Below, piece by piece: positions 10,977 through 22,750 of a DNA stretch of 64,000 nt. The stretch's first letter is position 1. The number at the start of each line of letters is the position of its first letter. The notes beneath the pieces were generated by a model. That model made no database searches and was not told the origin of the DNA. It saw nothing but the letters and a program-made list of their open reading frames with translations. The position numbers and the translations under genes were made by a program. This DNA comes from Lepidodermella squamata (taxonomy: Eukaryota > Gastrotricha). The stretch covers positions 682,001 to 746,000 of the forward strand of contig JBLDXI010000002.1 of NCBI GenBank assembly GCA_047495785.1, in the 5' to 3' direction.

Positions 10977-13114
10977 ATGACTCTGGGGTCGATTATTGTC
11001 CTGTCAATTGTTGCCGCGACGTGTGTAATCAACGCACAGGACGACACTGACCTCAACTGCGTGACCCATTTGTTGGATTTTTATTACACAAAAAGCAGCG
11101 AGTTGAGAGGTGAGCCCGCCGTCCTAAAAACTAGGTCAATCCGGCTAAAGCAAAATAAAAAATCAATTTTTAATTTTTCCGAGAATTTCCATCATTTTAA
11201 AAAACTTTAGTCATTTTATTTTATTTTATTTTACTAATAATTGAAAAAATATGTTAACAATTATTTAAGATTTTTTGTTTGACATTTTAGAGGATTGTTG
11301 GGCGAAAGTTGGAGTAACAAACACCAGTGTCCAGAATGGCGATCTTTTCCTAGCGACTGGTGGTAAGGAAGTTACCGGGGCTATCTGGGGCAAACAGGTA
11401 ATTTTTTGTTTTAATTTATTTTTCCTCTTGATTAATTTTTATTTTTTTCTAGTCAGTATCGAATGCCATTTTACAGCCCAATGATTACTGGGAATTGAAG
11501 TTATCATTCAGCATTGCAAGCCCTGGACCGATATCAGGAGCTGGAATTGCTGTGTGGCTTACGACTAGAGAAGCCATTGCAGTACCCCCAGGTTATTATT
11601 AAATTTATTTTTCTAATTTTTCTATATTTATTGTTTTGCCATATCAGTGAGTCGCGGTGTTATCAAAAATAATTTCACTGGATTTGGAATAATTTTCGAA
11701 ACGATTCGAATCCACCCTGGACCTCAACCTAATGTCAGAACTTGAATATTCGAAAAATTTCTGAATATTTTTGAGTGTGTGATTTAGGCAGCTGATGAGC
11801 CGCATTACTCGCTGTTCGCAGGCTCCGGCGAGCATCTTCCGCAGTCAGATTTTTGGTCGCCGGCGTCGGGCGCAAAAAACCGCACCTGCATCGAGCAAAT
11901 GTTCACATGGGCGCCGTCTCGCATTTTCTACCTCGTCATTCACAAAATAGGATCCAATGTTCATGTAAGCGAAATCAAAGAATGAAAAGAAATGATTAGA
12001 TCATCTAATTTTTTAATTCATATAATTAACAATTTATTAAGTAATAATTGCGTAATTATAAATTTTAATTTTAGTGGAACTAAATTCAAAATTGTTGAGA
12101 TTTTTTATGAAATTGTAGGTTCAAGGTCATCATAATTTAAAAAAATTGAAAATAACCATTTTTGTAGTGTCCCAAATTTTAAAATGTTGTTCCCTAAAAA
12201 TTGATTCATTGTTTTCAATTTCAAAAACAATTTAAGGCTGAATTTTTCACAATTTAGGCTGAAGTCAATACTAAGGACGAAAGCGTCGATTGTGACTTGT
12301 ATTTTTCGCTCGATCCTCTCACGTCCATCCACGACCGCCTGCCCCCTCTCTTTCTCGGCATAACGGGTTGGACGGGCACGGAAACGCCGGCAACTATCGT
12401 GCTCGATAAATTGGCTAGCGAAATTCGAGAAGCTAACGAGGACCCGTTTGATGTCGAGCAAGAAAAGTCAAGGGACATTCTAGGCGTTTTCAACGATTCA
12501 GCCAACCTTGACCGTGCGGTTTTTCACAAATCGGTCAGTTTTTTAATTATTACCTAATTAATGCACGGCATCATTTAATTTGTAAAAATTGATTATTAAT
12601 TATTAATTTTATTATAATTAATTTCGCAATATTTTTTAAATTGTTTTAATTCAATTTCAATTTTATTCTCAAGATTGTCATTGGAGCAGTCGCTTTAATC
12701 GGTGTTATATTGACAATTGGCATGATCGTTTTTCTATGGGTCTGCAAGTTCGATGTCCCATGTTGCCGCCAAAAGCGCCGAATCAATAATCTCTCCCACG
12801 CTGCTCATCGTTCAGAGCTGTCAAGCCGCGAAAACCTCGAACCCCTTGTCAATCCCCAAGTCGCCGCCGCTAATGCGCGAAACTCACTCGCCGCCATCTT
12901 AATTACCCCGTCACATGACCCAAATCGGCCGGTCAAGCGTTACATCGCGCCACGAGTGTCCCTCGTACCGCCGGATGCGCAGATGAAACGGCAGCATAAA
13001 AGCGATTTCAGCCTCATGAAGTCGCACATCGATGAAAATTCGGCGGAAATTTACGGCGCCGGTTTGAATGCGAGCAGCAGTAAAAGCCTGAGAAGCAACC
13101 CTGATAGTGAATGA
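10977..13114 (+). CDS. L-type-lectin-like type I membrane protein (lectin A)
   Basis: Seven exons: 10977-11109, 11291-11397, 11453-11591, 11648-11733, 11788-11964, 12258-12533 and 12674-13114; phases agree throughout, giving about 452 residues. Order: signal peptide (MTLGSIIVLSIVAATCVINA), a concanavalin-like beta-sandwich region (DLFLATGG, WELKLSFSI, GAGIAVWLTT, FTGFGIIFE, DCDLYFSL, LGITGWTGTETPA, IVLDKL), one membrane helix (IVIGAVALIGVILTIGMIVF) and a basic, Ser/Asn-rich cytoplasmic tail of about 115 residues. The AVWLTT and GITGWTG blocks recall the ERGIC-53/VIP36 legume-lectin family, but similarity is weak and the sugar-binding residues cannot be confirmed. The fourth donor (AAT|GTCAGA) is unusual but is the only one keeping phase. 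The gene at 37475-39677 is a paralogue with a first exon of identical length (133 nt). Function inferred: surface or secretory-pathway glycan binding. Confidence 0.75.
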
Positions 13115-13327
13115 GATTTTTCAAAAATTACATCGAAATTTCCCGCGTGCTGTGAGATTGAGAAAATTGTGTCATATTATATTTTGCAAAATTACTCCTG
13201 AAATTATATCAAACTCAATTTTACTGGAAATAATAAAAAAATCGGTCGTTTTCAATAACGAATTTTTATTTCAATTAGCTGAGCACGATTTTCGGGTGAT
13301 TAAAACTGGTTTGTTGAATCTTCGAGC

Positions 13328-14486
13328 TCACTTTGGCCCTGAGCGCTTGCCTCGGCGAATCAAAAGAACCAGAACGCCTCGGAAAATTGCCGTAGCATCG
13401 ATGAAGAGGTGTAAGGCGTGGCTGAAATAGCAAGAAAAATATTTTGAAAAATTGAAAAAATTGAATTTTTTTTAAAATTTACGCGACGAAATCTTCATCG
13501 CCCATGAGGCGTTTTACGACGATAGCCTGGGTAGCGTAGATGACCAGGCCGCAGAAAATCAGGAGGCCGAAGAAAATTTCGAGGCCGAAAAAATAGGTCG
13601 ATTCGAAAAGCATTGAAATCACGCTGGCTACGGTTAGGTAAAGCAGGCCTGAGATGCAGATGCCACCGAATTGCAGGTAACAACCGACCGGGGCGAAAAG
13701 CGAGGCAAGGGTGAATCCACCGAAAACAACAGCTATAATAAAAAATATAAAAATAAAATAAAATAACAATGAAACAAATAGAAAAAATCTAATTCTGTGA
13801 AAAATGAAAAATTTCGAAAAAATCCATTATGAAAAATTGGAAATTATTTTGAAATTTTGAAATTTCTTCAATTGCACAACGTTAAAATTAAAAATTAAAA
13901 ATGCCAAATTTACTTACACTCAATTAAATCAAAAAATTTAAAAAATTTAAATTTTGTGAACATTTCGTGTTTTTCTTTTAAATTTGAAATTTTGGGCAAT
14001 TTTCAATTTTAATTTATGTTAAATAATAAATAAGACTTGATAACGCAAACCTGTAATCATCATCGCCGTCATGATGGTTGTTTCTTTGATTGTGAAGCCA
14101 ACCGTGACCAGGGGCCCGAGGGAGGCTCCAAATAGGAACCCAGCCAAGAGTAGGGTAACAAAGCGCTGGCGCACAGTCGATGGAGAAATTTGCGCGGACA
14201 TGACCCAGATTGCCATTAGGATGGAGCAGAGAGCGGCGAGGAAGGCCGTCGAGGCGCTGAATTGCCGGTCGTAGGACACGGCGCCGCCGAAACTGGCGGC
14301 TGTTAGCGCCATTGTAAGTGTGGTGTAAACATTCAGCAAATGAGTCCGAACAGTCTCGCGCCTAAAATGTTGACAAATAAATTGTAAAATTATATAAAAA
14401 TTAATACAATAAAATAAATGATTTTACTGAGTTGGATCAGCTTCGGCAAGAAGTTCCGTAGCACGCTCTGTCAATAAATTTTCCAT
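13328..14486 (-). CDS. TMBIM6: Bax inhibitor-1 (TMBIM6-like) membrane protein
   Basis: Four exons on the minus strand: 14428-14486, 14051-14361, 13483-13732 and 13328-13421. The product is about 237 residues, the length of the human protein. N-terminus MENLLTERATELLAEADPTQ, then six to seven hydrophobic helices with family landmarks: HLLNVYTTLTMALTAASFGG, LLLAGFLFGASLGPLV, MTAMMITAVVFGGFTLASLF, FGLLIFCGLVIYATQ and, in the small last exon, GDEDFVAHALHLFIDATAIF. The family are ER calcium-leak proteins that suppress cell death. Known members have a conserved Asp in the D-T-Q motif of the penultimate helix; here the codon at 13533-13535 is GCT (Ala, YATQ), while the second conserved Asp (LFID) is kept. 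The gene converges on lectin A, whose stop is 214 bp away. Confidence 0.92.
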
Positions 14487-15189
14487 CTTGGAGTGGAGCA
14501 GGAAGTAGGATACGGAGTAACTCTTTCAAAAATGCTTTGAAAATGTTAGGTTTCACTGTTTGAGAAAATTATCAAATGGCTCTCTGGTTTGATGTAGGGC
14601 GGCGTCATCTTGCGAATTTGTCACGTGGAAAAATGGCCGTAATGGGGTTGCGTATAGCATTTACATAGTGAGTTGTTTATTCTTAATAATTAACCCATGT
14701 TATCTCGCTCAGTTTTATCAGTATTCTTATCAGGATACCTCTGCCATTACCCTATAATAGGCAATAACAAAAAATCTTTGGGTACTAATCGATCAGTTTT
14801 TCTTTCGTTTCATCGATGCATCTAAACAAAACGATAAATACAATTCACAATCGTATCGCTCAGGATATGATTGATAAGCCTTGATTTGTTTACTTCGAAA
14901 ATATGCTGGCTTGATTGACTGATCTTTTCTTATTATTACTACCATTAATAATCTATACTGAGTGTTAGCAGCGGGTTATTTTGATGTTCCCGAATTGTTA
15001 ACCAAATTATCCCAACTCAAGACGTTTTATCAAAAAGGACTTCAATCAATAAAAGAAAGTGACACTACGAAATATTCTGGAAATTACTAGAGGATTGCAT
15101 CATTTCGAAAGAGGTTTTTGTAGTTCACGCTAGAAGAGACTATAAACGCTGGACTAAAAAAAATCTGAAATTTTTCGAAATTCCATAAT
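14487..15189. other. Intergenic between Bax inhibitor-1 and flytrap gene A
   Basis: Holds the upstream region of the Bax inhibitor gene and the 3' flank of flytrap gene A. No gene recognised. Confidence 0.35.
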
Positions 15190-16573
15190 TCAATTGCGCA
15201 TTGGATCAAAACGAGTGATGTTGTAGTTTCCAGGATTCGAATAATCGACCTGGACGCTGTACTTTGTTTCAAAGCCGTTAGGATACGACCATTGGCCAAT
15301 TAAAACAGGCTCAAAATCGAGCTCGCCTCGTTTCGAGTATCGCTGCATGCCAGCTCTCAGGCTGTTGAACTCAATCGAACCGGCTATTTCGTTCAAAAAT
15401 GCGTTTTTATCCCCGATTTTGTCATTAGACCAATAATCTTTCAGCGTCGAGTTGAAGCGCGATTTCAGCATCTCTTCAGTCTTGTTCAGGGTCAAAATGG
15501 CTTGCAAAGCTGTATCATGGCAAAGATGCCGCATGCTGTAGTCGGCATTTCGAGCATTATCCGTCGCTTTGTCGAATTTTTCTTCAAAGCCAACCAAATC
15601 ATACCCCAGGGTTGTGTTGCCAAAGTTTCGTATCGCATAAGTCAGCTGACCAGCGAAAATTGTTGCCTTTAGCTGTTCGATGTAGATTTCTCGGGAGCAA
15701 CCAGTCGAGTAGATCACTTCCTGAGGTAGCGAGAAAGGCTCAGAGAATGCCGTTGTCATAGCGAAGAAAGTGAAATTGTTAGCTGCTGTGACGTTAGCTT
15801 TGAAAGCTAGGCACAAAAATTCGATAAGGTCTCGGTACGAAGATGTCGCAATTACGAAAATCTTAACGAAACGAGCAAGCCAAATATTTATGATTTATGG
15901 CATAATGTATAGGGGAGAATTTTACCTGGGCGTCGTTTGAGTCAGCTATATCGTGGCTGTCTACATAACCCATCGTCGCTCTCGACCAAGCAAACTTGAT
16001 GCCGGCGGCTTGAAAGCCCTGAGAAGCTCTGTCGAACGACACGACATCGTTCCAACTTCCATAGAGTCCGACTTTCTTATTGGTGGACGGCATAAGTTGT
16101 TTTATGTAAGCTATCCACCCGTGAACTGCATTGTTCGATGTCGGCCGATTACGCCACAAATTTGGGTAATTGCGTCGGTTGTCGAGAAAGATCGGATTAG
16201 TGCAACTTGCGATTCTTATCGCGTAAATGGATGTCAACATCGGGAACAGAACCTTGCATCCAATCGTAGAAGACGGCCCTATCATGACGGGTGCTTTTGT
16301 TGCCGACAATTTATCAGTATCAAAAAAACTTAAGGCAGCTCGCATGGCTGGAATACTAACGGCCAAATCGTTTTGAACGTTAAATGTGACATTGTAATTC
16401 GCGAGAATATCGCTTCGGTCGTTTGCTTCTCGTGCGACGATGTTTGCGGCTTCAATGCAACTCCAGCCACCTGTAAAGTAAATCATATGCAGTACCTCCA
16501 GATCCATTGGCTTTCTTGTTTGCTGACTCAATGCGTAGCAAACGCTGGAGAGAACAAGCAAAACCCTATACAT
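15190..16573 (-). CDS. GABA-B-like venus-flytrap ectodomain protein, copy A
   Basis: Exons 15926-16573 and 15190-15861 (intron of 64 nt; CCCAG|GTAAAA..GTTAAG) give about 439 residues. Signal peptide MYRVLLVLSSVCYALSQ, then a bilobed type-1 periplasmic-binding fold. Landmarks shared with GABA-B receptor ectodomains: SCIEAANIVAREANDRSDIL, FLDNRRNYPNLWRNRPTS (receptors have S-NRQRFPTFFRTHPS), GCSREIYIEQLKATI, and RHLCHDTALQAILTLNKT. It ends TRFDPMRN without any seven-helix domain, so the product is a secreted flytrap. The ATG at 16573 is the first true ATG (the reading frame extends upstream only through TTG). TATATA on the minus strand at 16604-16609 leaves a very short 5' leader. Ligand unknown: amino-acid-like or odorant-like are guesses. 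Confidence 0.82.
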
Positions 16574-16603
16574 GTTGATCTCGAGCAAGTTCCTTTTTAC
16601 GGC

Positions 16604-16609
16604 TATATA
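16604..16609 (-). promoter_or_regulatory. TATA box of flytrap gene A
   Basis: Reads TTATTATATAGCC on the minus strand, about 30 bp before the ATG. The identical string precedes copy B at the same distance. If used, transcription starts only some 5-15 nt before the ATG. Confidence 0.45.
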
Positions 16610-17219
16610 ATAATGAGTAACAAACAGCTTTCTTTTATTCCTAAAAATTATTACGTCATAAGACGGATGATTGCGGCTAAAACGTGGGTACCTTCATGTC
16701 GAGCGTACAGCGTATTGGATGACAAAACCTCACAGGGTTAATCTGATCAGTTAGATAGTGCATGTTGTAGTTAGTATATAAGTGCCGTTCTGAAGCTAGC
16801 AGCTTGAAGTATTGTCGAAGCATTATCGTAATATAACAAGATCCTAGTCTTTTATATCGAAAAATCGAATACACCCTGATTAGGAATCAGCGGCAGCTTT
16901 GATCCGAACACGCTGTAGTGTTCGCTGGAGAAATTTCACTTCCATCTTCCGCTGTTTGCTTGCTGTGTTTGACAATGGTGTAAAAATGGTTCCTTTTTAA
17001 ATATTTCCTAATATGTAATGATCCGACCGATACTCAATTTTTATATATTTTTTTACTATAGAAGGATTATTTTTTAGTTTTTAGAAGTCATTTATCGTTG
17101 AATTTTCGATGTTGTAGACGAGGGAATTCGACATATGTTTGATCGCCAGTATTTCTGTGCATCTAAAGCACTACGCCTTCTGTTACTATTCTAGAGGCCA
17201 TTCATTATACCGTCCACCA
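16610..17219. other. Upstream flank of flytrap gene A
   Basis: The proximal 150 bp (AAGACGGATGATTGCGGCT, ACCTTCATGTCGAGCGTACA) is shared with the flank of copy B at 19480-19560, so the duplication unit included the promoter region. The rest is unremarkable. Confidence 0.5.
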
Positions 17220-17224
17220 ACTCT

Positions 17225-17800
17225 GGCCAACAATTTAATAGCGTTGTTCGGGCCCGAGCCCGATTTCGGCCCGCTGTTATTCTCGTTTACAAATAAAGAC
17301 AAGAATACTTAGTGGAAAGTGGAAAGCTTCTCGATTCCGCTCCTTATACCCATACGCGTCCGGGCCGGCCCGTATGCTGTCGGGTAACAGCAGTTTACCA
17401 CTCCGCGCTCGGGCCGGCATAACGTGCCCGTATGCGACATTTACTGCAAATTTATCGAATTTCAACGAAATGTGCTCCACTGCAGATAACAGGAATCAGC
17501 GCTATATTTCAGCGCCGTGCCGTGCCGGGCTGGGACTTGATGAAGTTATCGGGGACTGAATTAGTTGTAGAATGACCCGAGCCGGCGACCCAAGCCCGGC
17601 GGCCCGAGTGCGGCGCTGAACAATAGAGCTGATTCCCGTTGTTCTCGCCGTTGTGGAGCGGGATTCTTTCGAATTTACAGTAAACGTCGCATACGGGCAT
17701 GTTTTAAAGTGGCCCGAGCGCGAAGCGACGAACTGCGTACGGGCCGGCCGGAGTGCGTATGGGCCGAATTCGGACTCCTGCCCTAACAGCGTGCTTATAA
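17225..17800. mobile_element. GC-rich imperfect inverted-repeat element
   Basis: A GC-rich island in an AT-rich setting. The left part (about 17340-17520) and right part (about 17600-17780) are imperfect reverse complements: CCCGTATGCGACATTTACTG with CAGTAAACGTCGCATACGGG, and GGAATCAGCGCTATATTTCA with the complement of TGAACAATAGAGCTGATTCC. Both sides repeat GGGCCGGCC-type blocks. No protein domain is seen in any frame. It fits a non-autonomous foldback element; base composition unlike its neighbours suggests insertion. Confidence 0.65.
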
Positions 17801-18009
17801 TTAAATTGATAGAGGCATTCATAGAGTTCATGATATGAGGCACCGCAGCTAATAATAAGAATCAAATCCAATGCTCTGCGCAAGATAACAAATTATCCAC
17901 TAATTTTTGGCAGATTGCAAACTTTCTAACAAAGCTCAAATTCATATCAGAGAAGTCAATAGTTTATATACATGAACATCAGTAACGCCGAATGGATGTA
18001 GCCTCGAAT

Positions 18010-19395
18010 TCAATTGCGCATTGAACCATAACTAGTGATGTTGTAGTTTCCAGGATTCGAATAATCGACCTGAACGCTGTACTTCAATTCGAAACCGTTA
18101 GGATACGACCATTGGCCAATTAAAACAGGCTCAAAATCGAGCTCGCCTCGTTTCGAGTATCGCTGCATGCCAGCTCTCAGGCTGTTGAACTCAATCGAAC
18201 CGGCTATTTCGTTCAAAAATGCGTTTTTATCCCCGATTTTGTCATTAGACCAATAATCTTTCAGCGTCGAGTTGAAGCGCGATTTCAGCATCTCTTCAGT
18301 CTTGTTCAGGGTCAAAATTGCCTGCAAAGCTGTATCATGGCAAAGATGCCGCATGTAGTAGGGGGGAATCCGAGTATTATTCATTGCGTTGTCAAATTTT
18401 TCTTCGAAACCAACCAAATCGTAGCCTAAGGCTGTCTTGCCAAAGTTTCGAATCGCAGAAGTTGACAGGCCAGCGAAAATTGTTGCCTTCAACTGCTCGA
18501 TATAGATTTCTCGGGAGCAACCAGTCGAGTAGATCACTTCCTGAGGTAGCGAGAAAGGCTCAGAGAATGCCGTTGTCATAGCGAAGAAAGTGAAATTGTT
18601 AGCTGCTGTGACGTTAGCTTTGAAAGATTGGCAGAAAAATTCGATAAGGTCTCGGTACGAAGATGTCGCAATTACGAAAATCTTAATGAAAAGAGCAAGG
18701 CACATATTTATACTATACAGTCCGGGAGAATTTACCTGCGTGCCGTTGGAATCAGCGATTTCCTGACTGTTAATGTAACCTATCGACAATTTTGACCAAG
18801 CAAACTTGAAGCCGGCGGCTTGAAGGCCCTGAGAAGCTCTGTCGAACGTCACTACATCGTTGGAGCTTCCATAGAGTCCGACTTTCTTATTGGTGGACGG
18901 CATAAGTTGTTTCATGTAAGCTATCCATCCGTGAACTGCAAAATTCGATGTCGGCACGTTACGCCACAAATTCGGGTAATTGCGCCGGTTGTCAAGAAAG
19001 ATCGGATTAGTGCAACTTGCGATTGTTATCGCGTACATCGATGGCAACATCGGGGACACACCCTTGCAACCAGTCGAATAAGACGGCCCTATCATGACGG
19101 GAGCTTTTGCTGCCGAAAGTTTCTCATCGAAAAATCGAAGGACCGCTTGGATGGCTCGATTGCTACCGATACCTTCGTCTTGAAAATCAAAGGTGACATT
19201 GTAATTCGCGAGAATATCGCTTCGGTCGTTTGCTTCTCGTGCGACGATGTTTGCGGCTTCAAGGCAACTCCGACCACCGTAAGGTACGCTGCCTGTAAAT
19301 TGAATCAGATACAGTACCTGCAGATCTATTGGCTTTCTTGTTTGCTGACTCGATGAGTAGCAAATGCTGAATAGAACAAGCAGAAACCGATACAT
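18010..19395 (-). CDS. GABA-B-like venus-flytrap ectodomain protein, copy B
   Basis: Exons 18736-19395 and 18010-18681 give about 443 residues. The intron (18682-18735) is only 54 nt, a multiple of three, and has no stop, so the frame reads straight through it; homology to copies A, C, E and F shows it is an intron (CGCAG|GTAAAT..CATTAAG). Retention would add 18 residues between the two lobes. Signal peptide MYRFLLVLFSICYSSS, then the flytrap fold with the same landmarks as copy A (SCLEAANIVAREANDRSDIL, GCSREIYIEQLKATI, LCHDTALQAILTLNKT). No membrane domain follows. A stretch of about 230 bp in exon 2 is identical to copy A including silent sites, pointing to gene conversion. Confidence 0.83.
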   Translation of the reverse strand: MYRFLLVLFSICYSSSQQTRKPIDLQVLYLIQFTGSVPYGGRSCLEAANIVAREANDRSDILANYNVTFDFQDEGIGSNRAIQAVLRFFDEKLSAAKAPVMIGPSYSTGCKGVSPMLPSMYAITIASCTNPIFLDNRRNYPNLWRNVPTSNFAVHGWIAYMKQLMPSTNKKVGLYGSSNDVVTFDRASQGLQAAGFKFAWSKLSIGYINSQEIADSNGTQVNSPGLYSINMCLALFIKIFVIATSSYRDLIEFFCQSFKANVTAANNFTFFAMTTAFSEPFSLPQEVIYSTGCSREIYIEQLKATIFAGLSTSAIRNFGKTALGYDLVGFEEKFDNAMNNTRIPPYYMRHLCHDTALQAILTLNKTEEMLKSRFNSTLKDYWSNDKIGDKNAFLNEIAGSIEFNSLRAGMQRYSKRGELDFEPVLIGQWSYPNGFELKYSVQVDYSNPGNYNITSYGSMRN

Positions 19396-20183
19396 GTTGA
19401 TCTCAAGCAAGTTTCTTTTAAGGCTATATAATAACGAGTAACAAACAGCTTTTCCTTTTATTCCCGAAATGTACTTATTACTTTATAAGACGGATGATTG
19501 CGGCTTAAACACAGGTACCTTCATGTCGAGCGTACAGTGTATTGGATGACAAAACATTGCAAGGATTATCTGATAAGATTTAGATGATTTAGATGATTTA
19601 GATGATTTAGTTGCAGAAGTGCCGTTTTGAAGACAGCAGCTCGAAGTATCGTCCAAGCATTCTCGAAGATACTTCATACAGTCTGGCGATAATTAGCCTG
19701 TTGCCTGATGTTCTTTTCCGATAGTGGATCCTATGCTTGATACTATTGACCGTGTTCATTCCGTCAAGATAATGAACATAAATGAGTCGGGTGTCAGAAA
19801 TCGGTCAGATATCGGTTGCCCTGTAGACATCTATCCATGGCTACGACTCGTATTGGCCAGCTGCCATCCTGCTCGGCCGTAGCTGCTGATCGAAGATATA
19901 ATTACGTTGCAACTAGAAAATATAGCCAATCAGCCAACAAAATGCAAGGCTCTCGCCAGGCTTTCCCAGTTCGATTAGTCACATTAAAATCATCATTATT
20001 ATCCGGAAATTATCCGGAAATTCTTAAAAGAGTTATTTTCCTTTATTTACTTATAAGCATAATATCAGCGCACATATAGCATAAATAGGACTGACTAGAT
20101 AGGAAACTTGACATGGAATAACCTGTAAAATAAGCTCAGAACAGTTTATAGTTTTTTCATTAAAATCAGTCACGTACGCGAGT
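19396..20183. other. Intergenic between flytrap genes B and C
   Basis: Contains the TATATA box of copy B (minus strand, 19425-19430), the promoter flank shared with copy A, and a short tandem run of GATTTA GAT units at about 19579-19612. No further gene seen. Confidence 0.45.
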
Positions 20184-21839
20184 TCATTTGCGCAGTGGAA
20201 CCAAACGAGAGATGTTGTAGGTTCCAGGATTCGCAGCATCGAATGCAACGCTGTACTTCGTTTCAAAACCGTTGGGATACGACCATTGGCTGATCAAAAC
20301 AGGCTCAAAATCGAGCTCGCCTCGTTTCGAGTATCGCTGCATGCCAGCTCTCAGGCTATTGAACTCAATCAAACCGGCTATTTCGTTCAAAAACGCGTTC
20401 TTATCCCCGATTTTCTCATTCGACCAATAATCTTTCAAGGTCAAGTTGAATCGCGATTTCAGCATCTCCTCAGTCTTGTTCAGCGTCAAAATAGCCTGTA
20501 ACGCCGTGTCATGGCAAAGATGCCGCATGCTGTAGTCGGCATTTCGAGCATTATTCATAGCATTGTCGAATTTTTCTTCGAAGCCAGCCAAATCATATCC
20601 TATGGCTGTCTTGCCGAAGTTTCGAATCGCAGAAGTTGACTGGCCAGCGAAAATTGTTGCCTTCAACTGCTCGATGTATATTTCTCGGGAGCAACCAGTG
20701 AGGAAGATTTCTTGGGGCAACGCGAATGGTTCGATAAATGCAATTGGCATTGCAAAGAAAGTGAAATTATTAGCCGCTGTGAAGTTCACTTTGTAAGCTT
20801 GGCACAAAAAGTCGGCAAAGTCTCGGAATGAATATGTTGCAATCACGAAAATCTGAATGAGCAAAGCAAGTGAATGAGCAAGTCAAACACATTCATGCAA
20901 TTTAGTCCGTAACGAGAGGTGATTTAGGACATAAATGATTGTTTCCTTAGTCCCTTGTGCTCCACATTTCTCAACAATTGAAGCTAAAGTAGGAAAGCGA
21001 AATCGTATAAGATATACCGATAAATCAGCGTGCAGATTTTTTCAACTTAATTACCTGATTTCATACATAAGAGGATGATAGGCTTAGAAACCGAAATCTC
21101 TATCGTTCAACCCTGGAAAGTTGTTCCCCCGCGAACCATGAATTCCCAAGTTAACCCTTTCCACGATCACCCATAAATTTACCTCTGCTCCGTTGGAATC
21201 AGCTATATCTTGCGGTTCCAAGTTGCCCATCGACAACCTCGACCGGAGGAACGTCAACCCGGCAGCTTGAAAGCCCTGGTTGATTCTATCGTAAAGCAAC
21301 ATGTCGTTCGCACTCGCAAAAAGTGCAATTTTCTTATCGACAGATGGCATCAGATGCTTCAAGTACGCTATCCAGCCGTGAACTGCAGTATCCAATGTTG
21401 GCCGATTACGCCACAAATTAGGGTATTTGTGACGATTATCGAGAAAAGCTGGATTGACCACTGTCGAGATGGTGATCGCCTTAAAAGATGGCAGGATTGG
21501 AGAAAGAGCCTTGCAGCCAACTGTAAAAGATGACCCTGTCATTACGGGTGATTTTGTTGCCGAAATAACATCATCGAAAAATCTTGAGGCGGCTTGGACG
21601 GCACGCATTCCAACGGCACCTTCGTCTTGAAAATTAAACGTGACATTATAATTCGGAAGAAGATCGCTTCGGTTGTTGGCTAATTGCGCGACGATTCTGG
21701 CGGCTTCAAGGCAACTCCGGCCATCGTACGGCGCGTTACCTGTAAAGCCAATTAGATACAGAACTTGCAGATCTATTGGGTTTCTCGTTTGTTGATTGGA
21801 GTAGCTTATACTGGAGAGAACAAGTAGGGCCAGATACAT
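20184..21839 (-). CDS. GABA-B-like venus-flytrap ectodomain protein, copy C
   Basis: Exons 21183-21839 and 20184-20852 with a 330-nt intron (GCAGAG|GTAAAT..CATTCAG) give about 441 residues. Signal peptide MYLALLVLSSISYS, then the flytrap lobes (SCLEAARIVAQLANNRSDLL, GCSREIYIEQLKATI, FNSLRAGMQRYSKRGELDFE) and a terminal ISRLVPLRK. No transmembrane part. The intron is almost identical over some 310 bp to that of copy E, although the flanking exons differ more. Start: the first real ATG in frame; GTG and other codons upstream are not credible in an animal gene. Confidence 0.82.
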
Positions 21840-22740
21840 CCTCTTACACACAAGCTATTTTCCGTATCTATATCTAAATAAATAACTAATGACACTCAAC
21901 TCTGTTTTGATTTCGGAATTTAATTACTTTCTTAGCCGGATGATTGCGTCTCAAAATGTGCCTTAGAAACATTGCCGAATCGTACTGGTTCAGTTCGAAT
22001 TCATTAAGCCGCATGTCGAGGTTATCTAACCGTCATTACACTCCACCCTTGACCTGGTTGACTGCGAGGGGTGAATGCGAGACAGGACTGAGGAACCCAA
22101 TAGTGAAATCGAAGAAATCACAAGCAGTAAATTGAAATCGCAAGACAAATTTAGGAGCAATTCGACCCCAAAGATGCCAACTTCAACTCATGCCTCTCCA
22201 AAGTAAGATATCACAAGGGCGTCCCAAACATCAAAGGCGCGGCTAAACAACAGCCAATACTGCAAACATGGCAGTTAAGCGCGGACATTCCTTATAGTAT
22301 AACTTTCACCTATATGTTTTGATGTGACAAAACCTTTCAGGTATTCTTGGGTAAATTTCCATCTCTTTGGTGGAATTGCGCATAAATGACTGAATAATCT
22401 CTCGGCAGGTTCTATTTTTTTAAATTACTTTTTAATTTCGAACAAAAATTACAAAGTAGTTGCGCAGCTTCTGGGGCAAGCTGTTAATTGAAACGATAAA
22501 ATTTGCTTGTCTTCGATTTTTTTTATCTTTAGAGAAGTTCGCCATCAATGTAAGGAAACGATACATATATGAAATCATTCCAACACATTACTGCAACTTC
22601 CGTGCGACTGCAATTTTATGTTAATAATCTTAAATAATCTTAAAACTCTAAGCAGGCTTGCAAACAAGTGGTCATATTACATATCAAATGTCCATGATGG
22701 CAGAAAAACCAATCAGCCGAAAAAAATTGAATTGGAGGTG
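21840..22740. other. Intergenic upstream of flytrap gene C
   Basis: Contains promoter-side sequence of copy C and the 3' side of the truncated copy D. No gene is recognised. Confidence 0.35.
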
Positions 22741-22750
22741 AATCCCGAAT

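Noticed and set aside
18318-19356. Plus-strand frames opposite the flytrap exons
   Set aside because: They recur opposite each flytrap copy only because the coding strand is conserved; no domain is seen.
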